Assembly: GCA_017305195.1 (NCBI GenBank)
Contig: JAFKMU010000043.1
Coordinates: 1-64,000, forward strand
From: Verrucomicrobiota bacterium
GTDB taxonomy: Bacteria > Verrucomicrobiota > Verrucomicrobiia > Chthoniobacterales > Terrimicrobiaceae
Length of the DNA stretch: 64,000 nt
Reading direction: 5' to 3'
In this document: positions 53,313 to 60,954 of the stretch, piece by piece
How the letters are laid out: each line of letters begins with the position of its first letter
Numbering within the stretch: the stretch's first letter is position 1
Made by a program: the position numbers and the translations under genes
Notes under the pieces: model-generated
Database searches by the model: none
Seen by the model: the letters and a program-made list of their open reading frames with translations, nothing else
What the model was told of the DNA's origin: nothing

Positions 53313-54124
53313 TAGGGAAAGAAAGGGTTGTTTTGCTTCTGCTCGCCGACCGTTGTGAGCGGGCCGTGGCCGGGACAGATGATCGTTTCGTCCGGGAGGG
53401 ACAGGATTTCTTCCTGGTTCGTGCGCAGAGCGTCGGAATACGATACGCCTCCGCCGCCCATGGACCCGGCAAAGATGGCATCGCCGACGACGGCCAGCGG
53501 ACGGGCGAGCCCGGTCACCACATAGGTGATGCCGCCGGGCGAGTGACCCCAGGTGAGGCGGGAGTCAATACGAAGGCTGCCGATCTCAAAGACGCGGCCG
53601 GGAGCGAAGGTCGACGCACCTTGCACGGGTTCTCTTTCGCCGATCCAAGCGGTTGCGCCGGTTTTTTCCACGAGGCGGTCGAGTTCGTAAATATGATCGC
53701 CGTGCGAGTGGGTGAGGAGGATGAGATCGAGCGTCAGGTTTTTCGCCTTGAGAGCGGTCAGCATGTCGTCGATGTCCGTGCCGGTGTCGAAGGCGACGGC
53801 CTTGCCCGAGGCCTTGTCCCACACGAGGTAGGAATTCACCATCATGTCGTGAAAGGGCGTGTTGAACGATTCCAGGCCCGGCAGGGAAACGGGGGCGGGG
53901 ACATAGTCGCCCCGGCCGAGGGCGGCGGTGCGATTGGCGCAAAGGCCAAGCTCCGGCGAGAGGGCGCGAACGATCTCCTCGTCGAATTCCCCGTCGAGCA
54001 CGGCGGCGGCGCGGTCCTCCGGAACCCCCGCGCGCTGGGCGACGGAGAACAGATCGAGCCCGAGGCCGCGACGGGCCTTGGACAGAACATCGGCAAACGT
54101 GTCTTCGAGCGGAATGGGTTTCAT
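53312..54124 (-). CDS. MBL-fold metallohydrolase with an N-terminal helix-turn-helix-like segment
   Basis: 270 residues. The C-terminal part (about 75-270) is a glyoxalase-II-like beta-lactamase fold: LLTHSHGDHIYELDRL holds HxHxDH, followed by GHSPGGITYVV (His), VVGDAIFAG (Asp) and ICPGHGPLTTV (His), a full two-metal site. The first 65 residues read like an XRE-type HTH helix set (KARRGLGLDLFSVAQRAGVP), an unusual addition to such enzymes. Whether that part binds DNA is uncertain. It is placed between the transporter and the dehydrogenase genes in one operon. Confidence 0.82.
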   Translation of the reverse strand: MKPIPLEDTFADVLSKARRGLGLDLFSVAQRAGVPEDRAAAVLDGEFDEEIVRALSPELGLCANRTAALGRGDYVPAPVSLPGLESFNTPFHDMMVNSYLVWDKASGKAVAFDTGTDIDDMLTALKAKNLTLDLILLTHSHGDHIYELDRLVEKTGATAWIGEREPVQGASTFAPGRVFEIGSLRIDSRLTWGHSPGGITYVVTGLARPLAVVGDAIFAGSMGGGGVSYSDALRTNQEEILSLPDETIICPGHGPLTTVGEQKQNNPFFP

Positions 54125-54128
54125 GGGT

Positions 54129-57100
54129 TTAAACCGTGCGAGTGCGGATTTGATGATTGAGGATGAGGAAAAGAGCGAAGAACAGCGCCAGGGTGGAGAG
54201 GGTCAGTACGCCGATATTGAACCAGATCATGTTGACCTTGATGCCGAGGTACTCCTTCACCGGGCCGAAGAAGACGTTCAGGTGGCGGCGTCCCGGCATG
54301 TCGTTGCGGTAGTCCGTCTGTTCCATCTCGGCCTTGGAAATGAGGTCGGTCACCTTCTGGTTGATATAGAGCTGTTCGGCGGTGACGCCCTTTTCGCGTC
54401 CCCGGAATTTTGCCCGATCCAGCGGGCCGCCCCGAATGACGTTGTCGACCTCGCGGAGCTTGCGGTCGATGTCCTTGGCGTTTTTGCCCTGGAGGCCTGA
54501 GACGATGGCGAGCAGGTCCTTCAGGTCCTCGAGCCGGTCCTCCTGCGCATCGGTGAGGTTCTTGATCGCGGCGAGTTCCGTGATCTGCTTCTGGATAATC
54601 TCCTGACGGCTGGTGAGGGGGTTCAGCTTGGCTTGGGCAAAGACGAGCGCCTCATAGGACCAGCGCATCGGCATGAACTCGCAGATGAGCGGCACCTGGA
54701 GGTCGCTGCGCGTGGCGGCGGTGGCGTCCGGATGCTGGTTGGCCCACTGCTCGATCGTGTAGACGAAGTCGAGGTTGCGGTTCATTTCCTCGTACTTGAT
54801 CAGCGCGCCCGCGAGGATGATCTGCGGGATGAGCACGGCCGGGATCACGAGCACGGCGGTCTTGCTTTCATTCACCAGCGAGGAGATGACGAGGCCGATG
54901 GCGACGCCGCTCACGGTGGTGAGAAACATCGCGACGAAGACGATCCAATACACGCCGCGCACGGAGAGCAGCGCGTCGCCGATCCACGTGTAGAGGGCGC
55001 ACTGGACGAGGGCAAACACGGAGAGCGTGAGCGCCTTGCCCGCCACGTAATAGCCGATCCGCACGTTCAGGTTGCGCTCCCGCATGAGCACGGGCCGGTC
55101 GCGCAGGATGTCGTCGACGCTATTGGTCAGGCCGAGGAACATCGCCACCACCAGCGAGAGAAACAGGTAGGTCGGGATGTGATAAGCCGACGAAAAATCA
55201 TACGGCCCGCTTTCGTTATAGCGGAGCACGAAGCCGATGAGCAAAGCCAGCGCCGGGGCGACGAGGATCGTCATGAGCAGATTAGCGGGCATGCGCATCT
55301 TGCTCAGGAAGGCGCGCTTGAGCAGGACGACGAACTGCCGCCACTCCTCGCGCCAGCGAATCGGCTCCCGGCGGCGCGCGCTGGTGGAGGGGAGCTGCGG
55401 CGAGGCCTCGCGGGGCGGCGTGGTCTGCTGGACATCCTTCATGAGGCGGTAGGCCTCGTACTTGTCGCGCCAGTAGTCCGGGGAATAGCGGCGGGCCGGG
55501 ACGAGTTGACCGCGGTTGTTTTCCTCGAAAATGATGTCGCCCGAGAGATCGCGCAGGGGAGTCTCCAGCACGTCGAAGATGAACTCCGGCCGCGTGGTGC
55601 CGCAGGCCTCGCAGGTGCCCATCTCGGTGCCGAAATGCTGCTGGTGTTCCGCCTCGGCGAAGTACTTCAGCATCTCCTGCGGAGTGCCGAAGAAGACCAG
55701 CTTGCCGCCGCGGTCAAGCAGCACGGCCTTGTTGAACATCTGGAAGATCTTCGACGTCGGCTGGTGGATCGTCACGAGCACGATCTTGTTGTGAGACATG
55801 CCGCGAATGATCTCGATGACGTGCTCGGAGTCTTTCGATGAGAGTCCGCTGGTGGGTTCGTCGAAGAGGTACACGTCGGCCGAGCCGATCATGTCGAGGC
55901 CGATGTTGAGGCGCTTGCGCTCGCCGCCGGAGAGGGTCTTTTTGTGGGCTGCGCCGACGACGTAGTTGCGGCGTTCGTTGAGGCCGAGTTCCGCCAGCTT
56001 GCTGTCGATGCGGCGGAGGCGCTCGCGGCGCGAGAGGTGGGGCGCGCGCAGGGCGGCGGCGAAATTCAGGTTTTCCTCGATGGTGAGGTGCTCGTCAAAG
56101 GCGTCGTGCTGCGGGATGTAGGTGACGTATTTGCGGAGCTGGTCGTTGTTCGAGTACAACGAACGTCCGTTGAAAAGCACGTCGCCCTGAGCGGGTGCGA
56201 AGGTGCCGGACAGCGAGCGCATGAGCGTGCTCTTGCCCGCGCCGCTGGCACCCATCACGCAGACCATCTCGCCGCGCTGGACGGAGAAGGAAATACCGTC
56301 GAGCGCGACCTGGCTGTTGCGGAAGCGGCAGACGAGGTCGCGCACCTCGAGATTGCGCACGATGTTGCGCTCCTCTTCGATGAGGCGCTCGGTGAAGTTG
56401 CAGCGCAGCACCTGGCCCGCGTCGATGCGGATGGTGTCGCCATCGGCCAGCGTGGCGTAGTTGCGCACCGGCACGCCGCGCACCACGATGGGGCGGTCGG
56501 CCTGGAGCACCTCCACGCGGCCCTCCTTGCGGTCGTAGTCGCAGTAGATCTTGAGCAGCACGTCGCCGCCTGTGCCGGCGGAAAGGAGGATGTCATCCTC
56601 GTGGAGCAGGCCGGGGTTGTTCGAGACGAGGTACTCGCTCTTGGAGGCCTTGAGCTGAAAGCGGCCGCCGTATTGACGCGCCCGGCGGCGGAGATCGCCG
56701 AGGTCGAGCTCGCTGTCGTTGTGGAAGATGATGTTGTCTTCCAGCGTGGCGTCGACGGTGCGGCCTTGGGAGAGGCGGACGTCGCGCAGCACGGCATCGA
56801 CGTCCTTGAGCGCGGTGACTTTCACGCCGAGGCCGAAGGTGACCTGGAGGCAGGAGTCGCGGGACTTGTTTTTCTCCAGCCTCACCTCGTCGTCTTCGTT
56901 CACCGCGACGAAGATCTGCGGCGTGGCGACGTTTTTCTTGGCGTTGAAATAAAAGACGAGGTCCTGATGGGTGATGACCTGGTCGTCGATGAGGATGCGC
57001 TGCCCGGTGAAGATGCGGCAAAGGTCGCCGTTCTTGAGCACGCGGCCCTGCACGATGAGATTGCGACCGCTGAGGTTCTTCAGGATGACGAGTTCCTTGT

Positions 57101-57740
57101 AGCGGTAGGCGAGGATGCGCTCATTGTCCTGGAAGCCGCGCAAGGCCACATCACAACTGCCCTGCGGCCCGAAGCTGACCGCCTCAAGCGGGGATGCGCC
57201 CTGGTGGTAGATCCCGGCGTCGCCCTGCTCGTTGGCGTTGAGCTGGTAGACGATGTCGATGGCCTGGGCGGCCATGCCGAGCTGCGACATGAAGGAGTAG
57301 TAGGCGATGACCTGCTCCTGCTTGAGGCCGGCCTTGGAGATCAGGTCGTAAAGCTGGACGCCGAGGAGGATCTTGCGCTCGTCGTCCAGTTCCGCGCCGA
57401 GTTTCTGCGCGATGGCGTTGAGGTCCTGCTGCTCGTGCAGGGCGTCGCGGAAGAGCTTGCGCAACTCCGAGTACACGGCATCCGGGTAATCGTACCGCAG
57501 GAAGCCGAGACTGGAGTCGATTTCCTCTTCCAGGATCTCGCCATCGACCCGGGCAAAGGCGGCAAAAACCTTGATGAGGGTGGGCAAAAGATTGGGGCTT
57601 TCCGCAACGGTGCGTGGTTTGCCGGACAGCCTGCGAAACATGCGCCGACCGGCGGCATGTGCTTGGGACGCAAGGAGAAAGAGCCCTTCCAACTTGCTGC
57701 GGGAGCGGTTGGTGGTGGGTTCTTGGGCAGACACGTCCAT
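54129..57740 (-). CDS. ABCG-type ABC transporter with TerB-like and FHA-like N-terminal domains
   Basis: 1203 residues in one chain. Residues about 50-165 form a TerB/DjlA-like helical domain (LPTLIKVFAAFARVDGEILE). Residues about 185-265 and 365-450 look like degenerate FHA-like beta sandwiches. The ATPase follows: Walker A GASGAGKST (about 497-505), signature LSGGERKR (603-610), Walker B VYLFDEPTSG, switch VTIHQPTS. A CxxC (CEAC, about 710-713) precedes the membrane half. Six or so membrane helices are at about 815-1000 and 1165-1200, with a large extracytoplasmic insertion of coiled coil (about 1050-1150). The layout recalls mycobacterial Rv1747 (two FHA domains, ABC, 6 TM). Cargo is unknown. 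Confidence 0.82.
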   Translation of the reverse strand: MDVSAQEPTTNRSRSKLEGLFLLASQAHAAGRRMFRRLSGKPRTVAESPNLLPTLIKVFAAFARVDGEILEEEIDSSLGFLRYDYPDAVYSELRKLFRDALHEQQDLNAIAQKLGAELDDERKILLGVQLYDLISKAGLKQEQVIAYYSFMSQLGMAAQAIDIVYQLNANEQGDAGIYHQGASPLEAVSFGPQGSCDVALRGFQDNERILAYRYKELVILKNLSGRNLIVQGRVLKNGDLCRIFTGQRILIDDQVITHQDLVFYFNAKKNVATPQIFVAVNEDDEVRLEKNKSRDSCLQVTFGLGVKVTALKDVDAVLRDVRLSQGRTVDATLEDNIIFHNDSELDLGDLRRRARQYGGRFQLKASKSEYLVSNNPGLLHEDDILLSAGTGGDVLLKIYCDYDRKEGRVEVLQADRPIVVRGVPVRNYATLADGDTIRIDAGQVLRCNFTERLIEEERNIVRNLEVRDLVCRFRNSQVALDGISFSVQRGEMVCVMGASGAGKSTLMRSLSGTFAPAQGDVLFNGRSLYSNNDQLRKYVTYIPQHDAFDEHLTIEENLNFAAALRAPHLSRRERLRRIDSKLAELGLNERRNYVVGAAHKKTLSGGERKRLNIGLDMIGSADVYLFDEPTSGLSSKDSEHVIEIIRGMSHNKIVLVTIHQPTSKIFQMFNKAVLLDRGGKLVFFGTPQEMLKYFAEAEHQQHFGTEMGTCEACGTTRPEFIFDVLETPLRDLSGDIIFEENNRGQLVPARRYSPDYWRDKYEAYRLMKDVQQTTPPREASPQLPSTSARRREPIRWREEWRQFVVLLKRAFLSKMRMPANLLMTILVAPALALLIGFVLRYNESGPYDFSSAYHIPTYLFLSLVVAMFLGLTNSVDDILRDRPVLMRERNLNVRIGYYVAGKALTLSVFALVQCALYTWIGDALLSVRGVYWIVFVAMFLTTVSGVAIGLVISSLVNESKTAVLVIPAVLIPQIILAGALIKYEEMNRNLDFVYTIEQWANQHPDATAATRSDLQVPLICEFMPMRWSYEALVFAQAKLNPLTSRQEIIQKQITELAAIKNLTDAQEDRLEDLKDLLAIVSGLQGKNAKDIDRKLREVDNVIRGGPLDRAKFRGREKGVTAEQLYINQKVTDLISKAEMEQTDYRNDMPGRRHLNVFFGPVKEYLGIKVNMIWFNIGVLTLSTLALFFALFLILNHQIRTRTV

Positions 57741-57826
57741 CGCAAGAGATTATGGTTCGATTCCGGTGAATGCAAGGTAGCGGGTTGCAAGCTTTGGCAT
57801 TTCTGGGATAATGAGCAGTCCGCCGT

Positions 57827-58894
57827 ATGACAGAAATCGCTATTGAACCACGCCAGCAGGCCGAGGAGGCCTTGCCACTGGAGAATATCCGCGTGCGTGG
57901 AGTTACCCGCCTGATCACGCCGACGCAGATCAAGGAGCAGTTGCCCATGTCCTCTGCCCAGCTTGAGACCGTCCTCCGCGGCCGTGAACAGGTTCGTTCC
58001 ATCCTCCGTGGGGAGGATGATCGCCTCCTCGTCGTGGTGGGTCCCTGCTCGATCCACGATCCCAAAGCCGCCCTCGAGTACGCCGAGAAGCTTGCCGCTC
58101 TCAGCCGCGAGGTCGCCGACAAGTATTTCGTCGTCATGCGCGTCTATTTTGAGAAGCCCCGCACGACGGTGGGCTGGAAGGGATTGATCAACGATCCCCT
58201 CATGGACGACTCCTGCGACATGGCCCATGGCATCGCCCTGGCCCGCCAGATCCTGCTCGACATCGCCGCGCTCGGCCTGCCCGCTGGCACGGAATTTCTC
58301 GATCCCATCATCCCGCAGTACATCGGCGACCTCATCACGTGGTCGGCCATTGGCGCCCGCACGACGGAATCCCAGACCCATCGCGAGATGGCGAGCGGAC
58401 TGTCGATGCCGGTCGGCTTCAAGAATGGCACCGACGGCAGCGTGCAGGTGGCCATCGACGCGATGAAGAGCTCGATGACGCCGCACAGTTTCCTCGGCAT
58501 CGACCAGGATGGGTCGACCAGCATTGTCAAAACCTCTGGCAATCCCGACAGCCACGTCGTCCTGCGAGGCGGCCGCATCGGGGCAAACTACGGTCCGGAG
58601 CACGTTTCCATCGCCTGCGAGACGCTGCGCAAGAACGAGCTCAGCCCGATCGTGATGGTGGATTGCAGCCATGCCAACTCCGGCAAGGACCCGAAGAAGC
58701 AGCCGACCGTCTGGAAGAGCATCCTCGAGCAGCGCGCCTCCGGCCGCCGGGAAATCATCGGTGCGATGATCGAGAGCAATCTCAAGCTCGGCGCCCAGCC
58801 GCTCGGCACGGACCCCGCCCAACTCGAGTATGGAGTGTCGATTACCGACGCCTGCATGAGCTGGGAAATGACGGAGGAGATCCTGCGGAGTTGA
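57827..58894 (+). CDS. aroG: 3-deoxy-7-phosphoheptulonate synthase, class I (AroG/AroF/AroH type)
   Basis: 355 residues. DAHP synthase joins phosphoenolpyruvate and erythrose-4-phosphate, the first step to chorismate and aromatic amino acids. Class I hallmarks: LLVVVGPCSIHDPKAALEYA (about 65-84), RVYFEKPRTTVGWKGLINDP (about 105-124), the metal His/Glu region MVDCSHANSGKDPKKQ (about 279-294) and GAMIESNL with YGVSITDACMSWE near the end. The feedback specificity (Phe, Tyr or Trp) cannot be read. The stop overlaps the start of an exonuclease gene (TTGA). Confidence 0.93.
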   Translation: MTEIAIEPRQQAEEALPLENIRVRGVTRLITPTQIKEQLPMSSAQLETVLRGREQVRSILRGEDDRLLVVVGPCSIHDPKAALEYAEKLAALSREVADKYFVVMRVYFEKPRTTVGWKGLINDPLMDDSCDMAHGIALARQILLDIAALGLPAGTEFLDPIIPQYIGDLITWSAIGARTTESQTHREMASGLSMPVGFKNGTDGSVQVAIDAMKSSMTPHSFLGIDQDGSTSIVKTSGNPDSHVVLRGGRIGANYGPEHVSIACETLRKNELSPIVMVDCSHANSGKDPKKQPTVWKSILEQRASGRREIIGAMIESNLKLGAQPLGTDPAQLEYGVSITDACMSWEMTEEILRS

Positions 58895-59514
58895 AGGTCG
58901 GCGAGACGGATTTCGCCGCCATCGACTTTGAGAGCGCCGGTGCTCGCAAAGGCAGCACCGACGTTCCCGTACAGATCGGGATAGCTATTTGTACCGGGGC
59001 GGCGACGAATTGTCGCACCGCCCTGGCCAGCTATCTCGCGACCGACCAGCCGATCGTCTGGAGCGCGCAGAAGGTCCACGGCATCCGCCAGGAGGACCTC
59101 GTCGGCGCGCCGTCGCTGCTGGAACTCTGGCCGCAAATCTCGTCCCATATGCAGGGCAGATGGGTGGTTGCGCATGGTGCGGCCACGGAGAAGCGCTTCC
59201 TGCGAGCGTTCCCGTTTCATGGGTTCCGTCCCTGGGTCGATACGCTCAAACTTTCGCGAGCCGTCTGGCCGGATTTGCCGTCCCATTCGCTCGGCGACCT
59301 GATCGTGCAACTCGGGCTGGAGGGGGAGATGGCTCGTCTTTACCCCGGCTATCGGTGGCACGACGCCGTGTCCGATGCGATCGCCTCACTCGTCCTGCTC
59401 GGCCACGTCATTACCACTTGCGGCATCGCGGAGGAACCGGCGGAGATCCTGCTCCGGGCCGACGACTCGCATTATCACCGGGCTGCGTCTCTCAAGGGCC
59501 GCGCGTCTCGGTAA
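58891..59514 (+). CDS. DnaQ/RNase T-like 3'-5' exonuclease
   Basis: 207 residues from the TTG at 58891, which overlaps the stop of the DAHP synthase gene (TTGA). An earlier in-frame start would run inside that gene. DEDDh-type motifs are visible: AIDFESAG (Exo I, Asp and Glu, about residues 10-17), WVVAHGAATEKRFL (Exo II, where the usual Asp after N is not obvious), and YRWHDAVSDAIASLVLL (Exo III, His and Asp, about 152-168). Acts on nucleic-acid 3' ends; polymerase proofreading is not implied. It overlaps the convergent cyclo-ligase gene by 23 bases. Confidence 0.85.
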   Translation: MKVGETDFAAIDFESAGARKGSTDVPVQIGIAICTGAATNCRTALASYLATDQPIVWSAQKVHGIRQEDLVGAPSLLELWPQISSHMQGRWVVAHGAATEKRFLRAFPFHGFRPWVDTLKLSRAVWPDLPSHSLGDLIVQLGLEGEMARLYPGYRWHDAVSDAIASLVLLGHVITTCGIAEEPAEILLRADDSHYHRAASLKGRASR

Positions 59515-60016
59515 CCACCGAGTCGACCTTCAGATCGTGATCCTCGAGTGGGATCGCGTCAAAAATCTGGCACTCAAAGCACAACCCCAGCCGGGGAACC
59601 TTGGGATGCCCCATGAGCCAGCGATCGTAATGACCTTTTCCCCGGCCAAGACGCCCGCCGGATAAATCAAAAGCCATTCCCGGGACCAGAATCAGGTCGG
59701 GCGGGGGGGCGATGTCGCCTTCCTTCGGTTCTTGAATCCCCAATCCGCCGAGGATGAACTCCTGTGGGATCAAAAACTCCATCCGGTCGCCGTCGATACG
59801 AGGGAAGGCGACCATGTGGTCGCCGCGCTGTGCGGCCAGCCGCCAATCGGGTTCGCTGGGGAGCGGGTGGTAGGCGTAAATGACGCGGGAATTTTGCCAG
59901 ATGACCGAATCTACCAGGCGCCGGGAAATTTTTTCTGAAGCCGCCTTTCTCTCGGAAAAAGCGGCGAGCGCCTGGCGGGCGCGAGTGCGGAGAATTTGCT
60001 TTTCAGTAGGAATCAT
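59492..60016 (-). CDS. 5-formyltetrahydrofolate cyclo-ligase
   Basis: 174 residues. The N-terminal KQILRTRARQAL and the C-terminal LSGGRLGRGKGHYDRWL (about 121-137) are the folate- and ATP-binding signature of the family (GxGxGxYDR). Converts 5-formyl-THF to 5,10-methenyl-THF with ATP. Divergent from the MBL hydrolase with 20 bases between, and its 3' end overlaps the exonuclease gene by 23 bases. Confidence 0.92.
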   Translation of the reverse strand: MIPTEKQILRTRARQALAAFSERKAASEKISRRLVDSVIWQNSRVIYAYHPLPSEPDWRLAAQRGDHMVAFPRIDGDRMEFLIPQEFILGGLGIQEPKEGDIAPPPDLILVPGMAFDLSGGRLGRGKGHYDRWLMGHPKVPRLGLCFECQIFDAIPLEDHDLKVDSVVTETRGP

Positions 60017-60036
60017 CAGAAACTCTCCCCCTCGAT

Positions 60037-60954
60037 ATGGTGGTTCGTCTTTTGAAGCGCAAGAAGCATAAGCCCCAGAATCATGTGGATATGCGCTTGG
60101 GTGATGGATGGCATAAGCGCAATTTTCTCGCCGAGGTGATCCTGCCCTCGATGTTTGCCCGTCGGCGAGGGGAGAAGATCAAACCGAAGTTTCCCAAGCT
60201 CGGGAATGGGCAGATCTGCATCACGTGGATCGGACATGCGTCCTTCCTCGTCCAGACGCCCGAGCACAGCATCCTCATCGACCCCAACTGGGCCAAGTGG
60301 CTCAAGATCATCAAGCGCATCAAGCACCCGGGGCTCGAGATTCACGACCTGCCTGCGATCGACCTCGTGCTCGTGACGCACGCCCATTTCGACCACCTCG
60401 ACAAACGCACCCTGCGCGCCGTGGCCCGCGACCAGCCCATCGTCGTCCCACAGAATGTCGGCAATCTCGTCCATGGTCTCGGGTTTGACCAGGTTCACGA
60501 GATGAAGAGCTGGGACACCTTCGAGCACGGTTCGCTCAAGATCACGATGACCCCGGCGAAACACTGGGGCGCGCGCGTCCTGCACGACAGCCACCGGGGA
60601 TTCGGCGGGTTCATCATCGAGTACGGTGGACGGTCGGTTTTTCATTGCGGCGACACGGCGTATTTCGATGGATTCCGTGAGATCGGCGAGCGGGTGCCGG
60701 TGGAGATCGCTCTGCTCCCCATCGGGGCGTACGACGCGCCGACGAAGCGAGATGTCCATATGAACCCGGAGCAGGCCATCCAGGCGTTTCTCGAGCTGGG
60801 GGCCAAGACGATGATCCCGATGCACTTCGGCACCTTCCGCCTCAGCTACGAACCGCTGGACGAACCTCCTGTGCGCCTGATGGAGAAGGCCTTGCAAATG
60901 GACCTGCTGGACCGGGTGCGCCTCCTTAACGAAGGCGAGCCTTCGATCTTTTAG
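60037..60954 (+). CDS. MBL-fold hydrolase of the UlaG/NAPE-PLD-like type
   Basis: 305 residues. WIGHASFLVQTPEHSILIDP (about 64-83) and LVTHAHFDHLDKRTL with the HxHxDH metal motif (about 112-126), TPAKHWGAR (His), FHCGDTAYFDGFRE (Asp) and IPMHFGTF (His) form a two-zinc site, as in NAPE-phospholipase D and the RomA/UlaG group. Substrate unknown; lipid or phosphodiester cleavage is possible. Its stop codon overlaps the stop of the next minus-strand gene. Confidence 0.88.
   Translation: MVVRLLKRKKHKPQNHVDMRLGDGWHKRNFLAEVILPSMFARRRGEKIKPKFPKLGNGQICITWIGHASFLVQTPEHSILIDPNWAKWLKIIKRIKHPGLEIHDLPAIDLVLVTHAHFDHLDKRTLRAVARDQPIVVPQNVGNLVHGLGFDQVHEMKSWDTFEHGSLKITMTPAKHWGARVLHDSHRGFGGFIIEYGGRSVFHCGDTAYFDGFREIGERVPVEIALLPIGAYDAPTKRDVHMNPEQAIQAFLELGAKTMIPMHFGTFRLSYEPLDEPPVRLMEKALQMDLLDRVRLLNEGEPSIF

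Noticed and set aside
58339..58890. 5' extension of the exonuclease frame inside the DAHP synthase gene
   Set aside because: The homologous part begins at the TTG overlapping the previous stop; the extension is a shadow.
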